This document shows, in pieces, positions 9,664 through 18,424 of a stretch of 64,000 nucleotides of DNA. Position 1 is the stretch's first letter. Each line of letters starts with the position of its first letter. The notes under the pieces were generated by a model. That model saw only the letters and a program-made list of their open reading frames with translations, did no database searches and was not told where the DNA came from. The position numbers were made by a program, and so were the translations under genes. The stretch comes from Rhizobium phaseoli (GTDB lineage: Bacteria > Pseudomonadota > Alphaproteobacteria > Rhizobiales > Rhizobiaceae): contig NZ_ML133583.1 of assembly GCF_003985125.1 (NCBI RefSeq), positions 57,424 through 121,423 of the forward strand. The letters are read 5' to 3'.

Positions 9664-10449
9664 CTAAATACCTTCGCCCCGCTCCATTCCGCGCCCGCCG
9701 GCAAGGCCCCCGACGAATTGGCGGATGCGGGGATTGTCGAACGTATGGAATACTTCCTTAGGGGAGCCGTGGCCGACGATGCGTCCGTTCTCGGTGAAGA
9801 CGACGGTGTCGCTGATCTCTTCGGCGAAGCGCATTTCATGGGTCACCAGGATGCTGGTCATGCCGTCGCGGATGAGGTCGCGGATCACCCACAGCACTTC
9901 GCCGACCGTCTCCGGATCGAGCGCCGAGGTGACTTCGTCGAACAGCACCAGTTCCGGCTTCATCGCCAGCGCGCGGGCAATCGCCACGCGCTGTTGCTGG
10001 CCGCCGGAAAGCTGGCCGGGATAGGCGCCTGCTTTTTCGGAGAGCCGCACCTTTTCGAGCAGCTCGCGCGCCAGTTTTTCCGCCTCGCCCCGCGCGACAC
10101 CGAGGATGCGGGTCGGAGCCAGGACGATATTGTCCAGCACCGTCAGGTGAGGAAAAAGATTATATTGCTGAAAGACGATGCCGACACGCTTGCGCAGCGC
10201 AATGCGCTCGCTTTCCGTGGCCAACTGGTCGACGCGGGTGCCGCCGACCGTGATGCTGCCGCGCTGCGGCGTGACCAATGCGTTGATGCAGCGCAGGATC
10301 GTCGACTTTCCAGAGCCGGATGGGCCGATAATGGAAACTGCATTGCCCTTGTTGACCGTCAGGTCGATGCCCCTCAGCACCTCGGTCTGGCCGAAGGAAA
10401 GGTGCACATCTTCCAGTCGTACGATCGCGTCGTCGGTTTTCATGTTCAT
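9664..10449 (-). CDS. polar amino acid-type ABC transporter, ATP-binding protein
   Basis: ATPase of the importer encoded by the next three genes upstream. It has 261 residues with Walker A GPSGSGKST, Q-loop QQYNLFPHL, signature LSGGQQQR, Walker B LVLFDEVTSALDP and H-loop VTHEM, all intact and spaced as in GlnQ/HisP-type proteins. A second in-frame ATG lies two codons downstream. It begins 4 bp after the permease stop, which fits a single operon. Confidence 0.92.
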   Translation of the reverse strand: MNMKTDDAIVRLEDVHLSFGQTEVLRGIDLTVNKGNAVSIIGPSGSGKSTILRCINALVTPQRGSITVGGTRVDQLATESERIALRKRVGIVFQQYNLFPHLTVLDNIVLAPTRILGVARGEAEKLARELLEKVRLSEKAGAYPGQLSGGQQQRVAIARALAMKPELVLFDEVTSALDPETVGEVLWVIRDLIRDGMTSILVTHEMRFAEEISDTVVFTENGRIVGHGSPKEVFHTFDNPRIRQFVGGLAGGRGMERGEGI

Positions 10450-10453
10450 CGTC

Positions 10454-11245
10454 TCAAATCCTGGAGCCCGCGTTGAAGTGCTGCTCGAGGCGTCGGGTCA
10501 GGCGGGCGATCGGGTAGCAAAGCGTGAAAAAGGCGGCCATCACCACGATGTAGGCGATGATCGTGAAATCGAGCCGGCGCACGGCCGTGCTGGCATCGGT
10601 TGCCGCATGCAGGAGTTCGTGCACGCCGACCAGCGAGGCAAGCGACGTGCCCATGGTGATGGACGCCAATATGTTCATCCATGGCGGCAGTGAGCGCCGC
10701 AGGCATTGCGGCAGAATGATCCAGCGCAGCGCCTGGCTGCGGGAAAACCCCAGTCCCTTTGCCGCTTCCCATTGCGTGGTCGGGATCGAAAGGATGGCGC
10801 CGCGGGTGATCTCGGCCACATAGGCGCTGGCCGGTATGGCAAGGCCGATTACCGCTTTCAGCCAGTCCGGGAAGGGCAGATAGTTGCCGAACACGACGAT
10901 CTCGAAGGGAAAGATGTAAGTCGTGGCGAAAATCAGCACGAGATGCGGGGCATTGCGGAAGGCCTGAACATAGGCGACGACCGGGTAGCGCACCGGCCTG
11001 TAGGGCACCAGTTGGAGAATGCCGAATATGGTTCCGACCACCGTTCCCAATGTCATCGCACTGAGGCTGATGACGACGTTCATCAGGAAGCCGGAGGCGA
11101 GATAGGGAAGCCACTCCACCAGTTCGCGCCCAAGGGTGAGATCGGCCAGCGACCAGAGGAGAATGAGGGCAGGGAGTGCTGCGAAGCCGATATTGCGCAG
11201 CAGGTGGCCGCTCTTGCGCGGCTCGGAAAGCGCCACCGTCGTCAT
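10454..11245 (-). CDS. amino acid-type ABC transporter permease (second subunit)
   Basis: Inner-membrane permease of 263 residues (HisM/GlnP type) with about five hydrophobic segments. The EAA-loop region EAAKGLGFSRSQALRWIILP contacts the ATPase. The start is the ATG at 11245, overlapping the previous permease stop as ATGA. Longer in-frame versions read through the upstream gene and lack family similarity. Together with the preceding gene it should form the heterodimeric channel. Confidence 0.9.
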   Translation of the reverse strand: MTTVALSEPRKSGHLLRNIGFAALPALILLWSLADLTLGRELVEWLPYLASGFLMNVVISLSAMTLGTVVGTIFGILQLVPYRPVRYPVVAYVQAFRNAPHLVLIFATTYIFPFEIVVFGNYLPFPDWLKAVIGLAIPASAYVAEITRGAILSIPTTQWEAAKGLGFSRSQALRWIILPQCLRRSLPPWMNILASITMGTSLASLVGVHELLHAATDASTAVRRLDFTIIAYIVVMAAFFTLCYPIARLTRRLEQHFNAGSRI

Positions 11246-11988
11246 AGGCCATACCCCGGAACGGCGAGCTTGCGCTCTACCCATAGGCCGACGCGGGCGA
11301 CGACTAGATTGATGAGACTGAAGAACAGCAGGATGACGATCATCAATGACACCACATTGTCGCGCTGCGTCCACACCATGATAGAGGCATAGGTGATCTC
11401 GCTGACTGCAATCGCATTGCCCACCGTCGTCAGTTTCACGAGGTTGATGAGGTTGTTGACGATCGCCGGCAGCGACGCCCGGAATGCCAGGGGAATTTCG
11501 ACGTAACGAAGGATCTGCAGCTTGCTGAAGCCGATACCGCGCGCCGCCTCCACGGTCGAGGCCGGAACCGCTTCGATACCCGCTCGGATCGCCTCGGCAT
11601 GCAAGGCGGCAATGTGCAGCCCGACCACCGCCACCACCCAGAAGAACGGCGTCAGCGGATTGTTCTGCGCGCCGCCGACCAGGTTCGACACGAAGGTATT
11701 GAGGACGAGGAAACTGAACATCAGTTGCACCAGCGTCGGCGTGTTTCGGGTGATTTCCACGGAAGCGCGCACCGGCGCGGAGAGCCAGAGCCTGTCCGAT
11801 GTCAGGCAGGTGGCAAACAGCAGTCCGGCAATCAGGCTGACCGGGATCAGCAGGGCGATCAGATAGAGCGTGGTAATGAAACCGTCACGCCATATCTGCG
11901 CTTCGTAGCCCGTTGCCAGAAACTCGTAGTTCAGGCCAAGCCTGTTCGTCAGGTCGACGAACAGGCCGGTTATGCCGCTATTCCACAT
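11242..11988 (-). CDS. amino acid-type ABC transporter permease (first subunit)
   Basis: Inner-membrane permease of 248 residues. It shows FITTLYLIALLIPVSLIAGL as its first membrane segment and the EAA motif EAARGIGFSKLQILRYVEIP near residue 160. Paired with the following permease, with which it overlaps by four bases. It lies 18 bp downstream of the binding-protein gene. Substrate specificity cannot be read from permeases. Confidence 0.9.
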   Translation of the reverse strand: MWNSGITGLFVDLTNRLGLNYEFLATGYEAQIWRDGFITTLYLIALLIPVSLIAGLLFATCLTSDRLWLSAPVRASVEITRNTPTLVQLMFSFLVLNTFVSNLVGGAQNNPLTPFFWVVAVVGLHIAALHAEAIRAGIEAVPASTVEAARGIGFSKLQILRYVEIPLAFRASLPAIVNNLINLVKLTTVGNAIAVSEITYASIMVWTQRDNVVSLMIVILLFFSLINLVVARVGLWVERKLAVPGYGL

Positions 11989-12006
11989 GTCGATCTACGA
12001 CCGGTC

Positions 12007-12837
12007 TTATTTGCTGGCTGTCAGGGTCTTGCGCTCCTGCTCGAGATATTCGGTGTTGCTGAGCCTGTTCGCCTTGGCAAACTCCAGCAGTTTTCCGGAG
12101 GTATGAAGCTGCCGGACCGTCTTATCGAGTGCCTCGGCCGTTTCCTTTTCGCCTTTGCGAACCCAGATGACGGAATCGGAAGGGATCAGTTCCGTCGGGA
12201 AGAGAATGGCGTAGTCCTTCCAATCCTCAGGGCGATCCTGCAGCAACAGGCCAAGGGTTGCGCCGACATGCACCGCGACCACGCAATTGCCCCCCTGCAG
12301 CGCCAGCAGCGATTCCGGCTGGCTCGGCAGGCCTTTTACCTCGGCGCCGTATTTTTCGATCAGCGGCTGGGTGTAGTTCGACCCCTGCGAAACGCAGACC
12401 GGCTTCCCCTTGAGATCCGCCCAGTCCTTCAGGCCGCTGTCCTTGCGTCCGACGGCAGCGCCGCCGCTGCGGTCGTATGGCGTCGGCACCCAGTCAAGGA
12501 CTTTGGCGCGATCTTCGGTGTATTGCATGTTGGCAATCAGAATATCGACCTTGCCCTGCTGGAGAAATTGCACCCGGTTCGGCGGCGTGACGGTGATCGT
12601 TTCGAGTTTGACTCCGAGATCGTCGGCCAGCGCTTTGGCGATATCGAGATTGTATCCCTTCTGCGTTTGCGAGGTCGGATCGATATAGCCGAAGGGCGCA
12701 CCGGACAGGATGACGCCGACGGTGAGGGCGCCGCGGGCTTTGATGCGATCAAGCGTGGCATCCGCGAATGCCTGGGTCGCGGCCAGCAGCGAAATCGACA
12801 TGGCGAAAAGCGCCTTTGGCAGAATTTTATGTGACAT
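12007..12837 (-). CDS. periplasmic solute-binding protein of amino acid-type ABC transporter
   Basis: Family-3 extracellular binding protein of 276 residues. A signal peptide ends near AFA/DATL (residues 1-25). The mature part begins DRIKARGALTVGVILSGAPF and continues with GYNLDIAKALADDLGV and LDWVPTPYDRSGG, the usual two-lobe pattern. It is the first structural gene of the importer; the TetR regulator lies about 107 bp upstream on the same strand. The ligand is unknown; association with a flavin monooxygenase points away from a plain protein amino acid. Confidence 0.9.
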   Translation of the reverse strand: MSHKILPKALFAMSISLLAATQAFADATLDRIKARGALTVGVILSGAPFGYIDPTSQTQKGYNLDIAKALADDLGVKLETITVTPPNRVQFLQQGKVDILIANMQYTEDRAKVLDWVPTPYDRSGGAAVGRKDSGLKDWADLKGKPVCVSQGSNYTQPLIEKYGAEVKGLPSQPESLLALQGGNCVVAVHVGATLGLLLQDRPEDWKDYAILFPTELIPSDSVIWVRKGEKETAEALDKTVRQLHTSGKLLEFAKANRLSNTEYLEQERKTLTASK

Positions 12838-12944
12838 GTTTGAGCTCCATTACGAAACGAAGGAAGGAAAGAAAGGGATGGAAAAGAGAAGTCCGGACGA
12901 CATCGAAGTCGGCGATGCGGTGGGCGCTTCGGGTATGATCTCGC

Positions 12945-13529
12945 TCATGCCTCGTCTCCGGATGCGTCGAAATCGCCGGCCTGAAGAAGAGCCGCGACCG
13001 CCTTTCGGGCAATCTCCACCGGCCTCGCTTCCGGTCGCAGGACCGATGCGGCAAGCATGCCTTCGTAGACGACAAGCAATTGCTCGCTGATCTCGTCGTG
13101 AGCCGGGCCTTGCGGGACAAGCCGGCCGAAGAGGGCGCGAAGAAAGGCCTTATGCGTGCGCGCCACGTCCCGGATCGCTGCCGAGCCGGGGTTTTCGGTC
13201 ACCGCAATGAGGAAGGCGCAGCCCCGGAAGCTTTCGCTGCGGGTCTTGTCGGCCAGGCTATCGAAGATCGCGAAAATGGCCGGCGCACTGCTTTTGCCGG
13301 CGACGAGCTTCTCCAGTTGATCGCTGACCAAGGTATGGCGGTGGCTGAGATAGGTGACGATGAGACCCTCTTTGCCGTCGAAATGACGGTAGAGAGTGGC
13401 GCGGGCAATCCTTAGCTCCCGGACGATTTCATCGATGCCGACCAGATAGGTGCCACGCCGGTAGAAAAGGTCGCTGAGTGCCTCGACTATTCTTCCGCGG
13501 GTCGACATTTGGGCAGTTTTGAAAGGCAT
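12945..13529 (-). CDS. TetR/AcrR family transcriptional regulator
   Basis: 194-residue repressor-type protein. The N-terminal helix-turn-helix spans about residues 11-55 and includes the recognition segment RELRIARATLYRHFDGKEGL. The C-terminal ligand-binding domain is variable. As the first gene of the leftward cluster it is the natural candidate to control the transporter/monooxygenase genes. A second ATG seven codons in (MSTRGRIVEAL) is an equally plausible start; neither has a strong Shine-Dalgarno sequence. Confidence 0.88.
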   Translation of the reverse strand: MPFKTAQMSTRGRIVEALSDLFYRRGTYLVGIDEIVRELRIARATLYRHFDGKEGLIVTYLSHRHTLVSDQLEKLVAGKSSAPAIFAIFDSLADKTRSESFRGCAFLIAVTENPGSAAIRDVARTHKAFLRALFGRLVPQGPAHDEISEQLLVVYEGMLAASVLRPEARPVEIARKAVAALLQAGDFDASGDEA

Positions 13530-13550
13530 CGGTGACCGGTGAGAGAGAAG

Positions 13551-13587
13551 GAACGTTCTTTCTCGAAAAGATCACTATCACGATCGT
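13551..13587. promoter_or_regulatory. possible TetR-type operator region (two short palindromes)
   Basis: GAACGTTC at 13551-13558 and ACGATCGT at 13580-13587 are each perfect 8-bp palindromes, next to an AT-rich stretch upstream of the TetR gene. TetR proteins usually bind short palindromes in their own promoters, so this is a reasonable autoregulatory site. Eight-base palindromes also occur by chance. Confidence 0.25.
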
Positions 13588-13666
13588 TTTTGTAGATTTT
13601 ATTTTTTCAAATTCATGGGAGCTTTGAAAAATCCTCCGCGCGAGACGCCGTTGATTGGCCTCTCGT

Positions 13667-14509
13667 CTAACGCGTCGTCACGAAATCGGCCGAGGCGACG
13701 AGATTGTTCGGCGCCTGCGTCTTCTTGAATTTCAGCGTCACCACCTTGTAGCCTTCGGCCTCGAGTTCCGAAAGCAGGGTCGGCAGCATCTTCGCCGTGC
13801 GCTTGTGGATGTCATGCATGAGAATGATGCCGTGGCCACGCTTGTGCAACTGGTCCATCGTCCGCTGCGTGACGGAGACCGGCGTCGTGGCGAAATAGTC
13901 CTTGCTGTCGATGTCGACGTCCATGACCACCATGTCGCGCATGGCGATGGCGGCACGCAGCCTGTGGCTCTCGGAAAGATAGGGGAAGCGGAAGAAGGAG
14001 ACATCGGTTCCCGTCGCCTTGGTCACTGCCAACTGGCCCTTTATCACCTCCGCCATCGCCGCGTCGAAACCCAGTGAACTGAGGTTTGCGTGGTCATAGG
14101 TGTGGCTGCCGATCGTATTGCCGCCCATCGCAACTTTGCGGGCAAGTGCCGGATGCATCTCGGCCATCTCGCCGACCATCATGAAGGCGCCCTTGACGCC
14201 GAACTGGTCGAGGATCGTCAGCACCTTGTCGGTCCTGCCCGGGATCGGACCGTCGTCGAAGCTTAGGATCACTTCCTTGTCCTGCAGCTTGAGATCGGCG
14301 AGCGAGGAGACCTCGAGCGTCCGCCCGGAAAGATGATGCGGCCCGGCAAAGTCGGGCGTCGCGTCGTCAACGGCCGGGGCGGGTTTCCGCCCCTCGGGCT
14401 CGATCACCGAAGACGTCTTGATCGATGTGTCTGGGGCTTGTTTGGTTGTGCTGCAGGCGGAGAGGGTGGCTGTGACCGCCATAAAGGAAAGCAGGAAAAA
14501 TCGGTGCAT
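13667..14509 (-). CDS. polysaccharide deacetylase (NodB-homology) lipoprotein
   Basis: Predicted exported carbohydrate esterase family 4 enzyme of 280 residues. The lipobox LSAC puts the lipidated cysteine at residue 19. After a linker, the NodB domain starts near residue 78 with the metal/catalytic motif SFDDGP (83-88), then GSHTYDHANL with the two metal histidines, the arginine in RFPY and the final MHDIH. It probably trims N-acetyl groups from peptidoglycan or another envelope glycan. It is not a nod gene in context: no nod box or nod neighbours are present. Confidence 0.87.
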   Translation of the reverse strand: MHRFFLLSFMAVTATLSACSTTKQAPDTSIKTSSVIEPEGRKPAPAVDDATPDFAGPHHLSGRTLEVSSLADLKLQDKEVILSFDDGPIPGRTDKVLTILDQFGVKGAFMMVGEMAEMHPALARKVAMGGNTIGSHTYDHANLSSLGFDAAMAEVIKGQLAVTKATGTDVSFFRFPYLSESHRLRAAIAMRDMVVMDVDIDSKDYFATTPVSVTQRTMDQLHKRGHGIILMHDIHKRTAKMLPTLLSELEAEGYKVVTLKFKKTQAPNNLVASADFVTTR

Positions 14510-14637
14510 TGAAAGGGCTCAACAAATCAGTAACGAATGTTGAGACAACCTTTCGAATTATGGTTAACGATCGGTTGAGAGCGGCCGGAATTGTGCCTAA
14601 ACGCGGCAGGTTGCCGCGGTTTCCCGAGCCACTGTGG

Positions 14638-16521
14638 CTATCCTGCCATCGCTTCTTCATATTGTGACGACAGCATCAGCCAGTCTTCCTCGGCGGCTGC
14701 GAGTTTTGCCGCGGCTTCACCGCGCTGCTTTGCCTTTTCGGCGGCTTTGGCAGGCGTCTTCTCGTAGAGAGCAGGATCTGCAAGTTCCGCATCAAGCGCC
14801 TGAATCTGTTTCTCCAGCTTCGCCGTCAAGGATTCGATTTCGTTGATCTTTTTCTTCAGCGGCGTCAGCGAGGCGCGCTTTTCCGCATTGAGCTTGCGCT
14901 GATCAGCCTTGGAGGTCGCATCGTCGGCCGGCTGCGGCTTTTCTTCTTTTTTCTTGCCGGAAGCGACGATCAGGTCGCGATATTCGTCCATGTCGCCTTC
15001 GAAGGCGGTGACCGTGCCGCCGTTGACCAGCCAGAGCCGGTCGACGGTGGCCTCGATGAGGTGACGGTCGTGCGAGATCAGGATGACGGCGCCTTGGTAG
15101 TCGTTCAGCGCCTCGATCAGCGCGCGGCGGCTGTCGATGTCGAGATGGTTGGTCGGCTCGTCGAGGATGAGCAGGTTCGGCGCATGGAAGGCGGCAAGCC
15201 CCATCAGCAGGCGAGCTTTTTCACCGCCGGAAAGATCCTTGGCGGCGGTCGCCATCTTCTCGGTCGCCAGTCCCATCTGGGCGACGCGGGCACGCACTTT
15301 GGCCTCCGGGTCGCCAGGCATCAGCCGCCGCACATGCTCCACCGCCGACTGCTCGGGGATGAGGTCGTCGAGCTGGTGCTGCGCGAAAAAGCCGATCTTC
15401 AGGGAAGGCGCAAGCTTCACTTCGCCGCTCTCCGGGGCAAGCCTGCCGGAGATGAATTTCGCGAAGGTCGATTTGCCGTTGCCGTTCGAACCGAGAAGGG
15501 CGATGCGATCGTCATTATCGATGCGCAGATTGAGGTTCTTCAGGATCGGCTTGCCGGGCTGGTAGCCGACGGCGCCGCCCTGGACCGCGACGATCGGCGA
15601 GGCCGGCTGCTTTTCCGGCTCGGGAAAGGTGATCGGCTGCACATGGTCTTCGATCACGGCCGCGACCGTTCCCATGCGCTCGAGCGCCTTGACGCGTGAT
15701 TGCGCCTGACGGGCCTTGGAGGCTTTGGCCTTGAAGCGGTCGATGAAGCTCTGCAGATGTTTGCGCGCCGCCTCGTTCTTCGCCTTGGCCTTCGTCTGCA
15801 GTTCGTCGGCTTCCGCCTTCTGCCGCTCGAACTGGTCGTAATTGCCGCGGTAGAAGGTGAGCTTCTTCTGGTCGAGATGGACGATGGAATTGACCGCGTT
15901 GTTCAGGAGATCGCGGTCGTGGCTGATAATGATGACCGTATGGGGATAGCGGCGGATATAATCCTCCAGCCACATCGTGCCTTCGAGGTCGAGATAGTTG
16001 GTCGGCTCGTCGAGCAGAAGCAGGTCCGGCTCGGCAAACAGCACGGCGGCAAGGGCAACGCGCATGCGCCAGCCGCCGGAGAAGGAGGAGGCGGGCCGGG
16101 CTTGCGCTTCCCTGTCGAAGCCGAGGCCGGCGAGAATGCTCGCCGCGCGCGCTTCGGCCGAATGCGCATCGATATCGACGAGGCGCATCTGGATTTCGGC
16201 GATGCGGTGCGGATCGCTTGCCGTTTCCGCTTCGGCAAGCAGGGCGGCGCGCTCCTTGTCGGCGGCAAGCACGATCTCGATCAGCGGCTGCTCGGTTCCC
16301 GGCGCCTCCTGGGCCACCTGGCCGATACGCGCCGCCTTCGGGATCGACACCGATCCGCTCTCCGAGCCGAGATCGCCGGTAATGACGCGAAACAGCGTGG
16401 ACTTGCCGGCGCCGTTGCGCCCGACGAGGCCCGCCTTGGTGCCCGAAGGCAGCGACAGGCTGGCATTGTCAAGAAGCAGGCGCCCGGCGATGCGGGCGGA
16501 AATTTCGGTGAGCGTGATCAT
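14638..16521 (-). CDS. ABC-F family ATPase (YheS/Uup-like)
   Basis: Soluble protein of 627 residues with two ABC cassettes and no membrane segments. First cassette: GRNGAGKST, SFSGGWRMR, LLLLDEPTNYLD. The ABC-F linker follows, rich in Lys, Ala and Gln. Second cassette: GSNGNGKST, DLSGGEKAR, LLILDEPTNHLD. A charged coiled-coil tail begins near residue 555. Characterised ABC-F proteins act on the ribosome. The start is the ATG at 16521 (MITLTEISARIAGRLLL), where the fold begins; in-frame codons further upstream add only an unlikely extension. Confidence 0.92.
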   Translation of the reverse strand: MITLTEISARIAGRLLLDNASLSLPSGTKAGLVGRNGAGKSTLFRVITGDLGSESGSVSIPKAARIGQVAQEAPGTEQPLIEIVLAADKERAALLAEAETASDPHRIAEIQMRLVDIDAHSAEARAASILAGLGFDREAQARPASSFSGGWRMRVALAAVLFAEPDLLLLDEPTNYLDLEGTMWLEDYIRRYPHTVIIISHDRDLLNNAVNSIVHLDQKKLTFYRGNYDQFERQKAEADELQTKAKAKNEAARKHLQSFIDRFKAKASKARQAQSRVKALERMGTVAAVIEDHVQPITFPEPEKQPASPIVAVQGGAVGYQPGKPILKNLNLRIDNDDRIALLGSNGNGKSTFAKFISGRLAPESGEVKLAPSLKIGFFAQHQLDDLIPEQSAVEHVRRLMPGDPEAKVRARVAQMGLATEKMATAAKDLSGGEKARLLMGLAAFHAPNLLILDEPTNHLDIDSRRALIEALNDYQGAVILISHDRHLIEATVDRLWLVNGGTVTAFEGDMDEYRDLIVASGKKKEEKPQPADDATSKADQRKLNAEKRASLTPLKKKINEIESLTAKLEKQIQALDAELADPALYEKTPAKAAEKAKQRGEAAAKLAAAEEDWLMLSSQYEEAMAG

Positions 16522-16586
16522 GGCCGGCGTTTTGGCCGAAAGCGCCCGCCAAGGCAAGAGCAAGACCACTTGTCCGCACGCCGCCC

Positions 16587-17636
16587 TCAGCGGCCGAAGG
16601 CCTGCACCGGCTGGCGCGGGTTCGATTGCGCGGCGAGAAGGGCAACGCGGGCATTGGCCTGCAGCTGTCCCGGTGTTGAGGCGTCGGCGCTGAGCGCCAC
16701 GCCGACCGAGATGGTCAGCCTGCCGCTATCGCCCTTGTCTGAGGTCGCGAAGACCAGATTGTCTTCGACGGAGGCGCGCAGGCGCTCGGCAATCGCCATC
16801 GCATCCTGCATGCCGACATTGGAAAACAGCAAGGCGAATTCGTCCGCCTCGGTGCGGGCGACGAAGTCGTTCTTCTTGATCGATTTTTGGAAGAGGCCGG
16901 CGAGCTTCTTCAAGAGCTTGTTGCCTGCCGGCGTGCCATATCTCTCATTGAGATCGGTGAAATTGTCGACATCGACCATGAACAGCGCGCTGCCGGCGGC
17001 CCCCTCTTCGCGCTCATAGAGGTCAGCCATCACGCGGTTGAGCGCGATGCGATTGGGAAGTCCGGTGATCCTGTCGGCGACGGCGGCCAACTGCATCGCC
17101 GAAATGCCGCGCTCGAGCGTTTCCAGCCTCTTGATGTCATCCGCCAGCCTCGCGCCGATTTCCGTCTCCGCCGACAGCACGCTCGTCAGCGAGGCCGAGA
17201 GGTAGTCGAGCTCGCCGATGAAGGCGGCAAGGCTCTGGTCTTCATGACTGGAAACGGATTTCAGGATCGTGTCGCAGGCGCGCGCGAAGGCGTCCCGATG
17301 CCGCAGCCCTTCGGCAAGCTTCTCCGCCACCTCGCGCAGCAACCGGCTCGCCTCGTTCCGCGACGTCTCGCCCGCCAGCCCGCAATGGCCGACGAGGTGG
17401 TATTTCAGCCCGAGTTCGTCAAGCATCGCCTGTTGCGGCTGAGGCCCGAGCGCAGCGATATCCTGTGCGAGGCCGCCGTTGAGACCGACGATCGCCTCAT
17501 GGAAGAGCTCGTAATTGCGCGGCAGCCCGGCGACATTGAGACGTGCCATGTGCTGGGCGATCTTCTGGATGTCCGCGATGGGCCCAGCACGAACCGCCTC
17601 GCGTGGCACCAGTGCGTTTGCGCTTGCATTCTGCAT
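16587..17636 (-). CDS. GGDEF-domain protein with degenerate active site
   Basis: Soluble 349-residue protein. An N-terminal alpha-helical domain (about 1-185, containing AGLPRNYELFHEAIVGL) is of a type I recall from other alphaproteobacterial GGDEF proteins. A GGDEF-like domain starts after DRITGLPNRIALNRV. The signature reads EADEF rather than GGDEF, and the substrate-binding GHxxGD block reads GTPAGN, so classical diguanylate cyclase activity is doubtful. It may be a c-di-GMP or GTP sensor. The ATG is preceded by GAGGG; longer in-frame versions lack this signal. Confidence 0.85.
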   Translation of the reverse strand: MQNASANALVPREAVRAGPIADIQKIAQHMARLNVAGLPRNYELFHEAIVGLNGGLAQDIAALGPQPQQAMLDELGLKYHLVGHCGLAGETSRNEASRLLREVAEKLAEGLRHRDAFARACDTILKSVSSHEDQSLAAFIGELDYLSASLTSVLSAETEIGARLADDIKRLETLERGISAMQLAAVADRITGLPNRIALNRVMADLYEREEGAAGSALFMVDVDNFTDLNERYGTPAGNKLLKKLAGLFQKSIKKNDFVARTEADEFALLFSNVGMQDAMAIAERLRASVEDNLVFATSDKGDSGRLTISVGVALSADASTPGQLQANARVALLAAQSNPRQPVQAFGR

Positions 17637-17777
17637 GATGATCCCTCGCGGCCGGCCTTTTCCCTTCATTCCGCTATGCCCGCAAGCTTTTAAAAGAGGC
17701 TGAATCTCAGGGTGGGAAGCGCTGGATTCCAGGCGCAACCGGTAAAGGCGGTTAATGCCCTGTTGATGCGAAGACGC

Positions 17778-18287
17778 TCACATCCACGCGCGACCCTCGC
17801 TGCGCAGGAAATAGATGAGGTCGAGGCCGAGGCTCGGCTTACCGAGCGCCGTCAGCGTCATGTGGCACTGGCCGCGATGGTGGGTCTGGTGGTTGAAGAG
17901 GTGCGAAAGTGCTGTCCACAGCGGCTGGGTCATCGCGATCTGCTGCGTCACCGGCATATAGGTGAAGTTGCCCGCAAGAGTCGCCTCATCAAGCGTGCCC
18001 GTCCAGGCAATGATGCGTTCGTCCTCAGTCCTGCGCGCAGCGGCAAGCGCATCGAATTCCTCGAAGAGCACGGCATCGAGGGTCGTCGGCGCTTCGCCGA
18101 TGCCGGTGAAGCGCTTCATCCATATTCGGTCGGCGACCATCAGATGATTGAGCGTGCGGTGTAGCGAGCCGAAGAAGGCGCCGCGGTCGCTGCGGAATTC
18201 CGCGTCGCTGAGCGCAGCCGCTGCCGCATAGACCTGGGCATTGGCCCAGCGATTGTAGGCGGCAAACATCCTGTATTGCCTGAGCAT
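17778..18287 (-). CDS. DinB family protein
   Basis: 169-residue four-helix-bundle protein of the DinB/YfiT metal-hydrolase group. The three metal-site histidines are visible in LNHLMVADRIW and HLFNHQTHHRGQ. The start has a strong AGGAGG ribosome-binding site. Family members include thiol-dependent transferases, but many have no known role, and the neighbours give no hint. Confidence 0.88.
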   Translation of the reverse strand: MLRQYRMFAAYNRWANAQVYAAAAALSDAEFRSDRGAFFGSLHRTLNHLMVADRIWMKRFTGIGEAPTTLDAVLFEEFDALAAARRTEDERIIAWTGTLDEATLAGNFTYMPVTQQIAMTQPLWTALSHLFNHQTHHRGQCHMTLTALGKPSLGLDLIYFLRSEGRAWM

Positions 18288-18424
18288 GCGCTCCTCCTGT
18301 CTTGAGAAGGTAATCTAGCTTGCTTCCGCAGAAATCGCAGTGATGACGCCATGAAATTTCCTGATTTGATCGCAGGCGGTTTATGTCGTCGAATGCAGGG
18401 AGTTGCGATCTCGAAAGGACTGTC

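Noticed and set aside
13667..14509. NodB (Nod factor deacetylase)
   Set aside because: The domain matches, but the protein is a lipoprotein with no nodulation genes or nod box around it.
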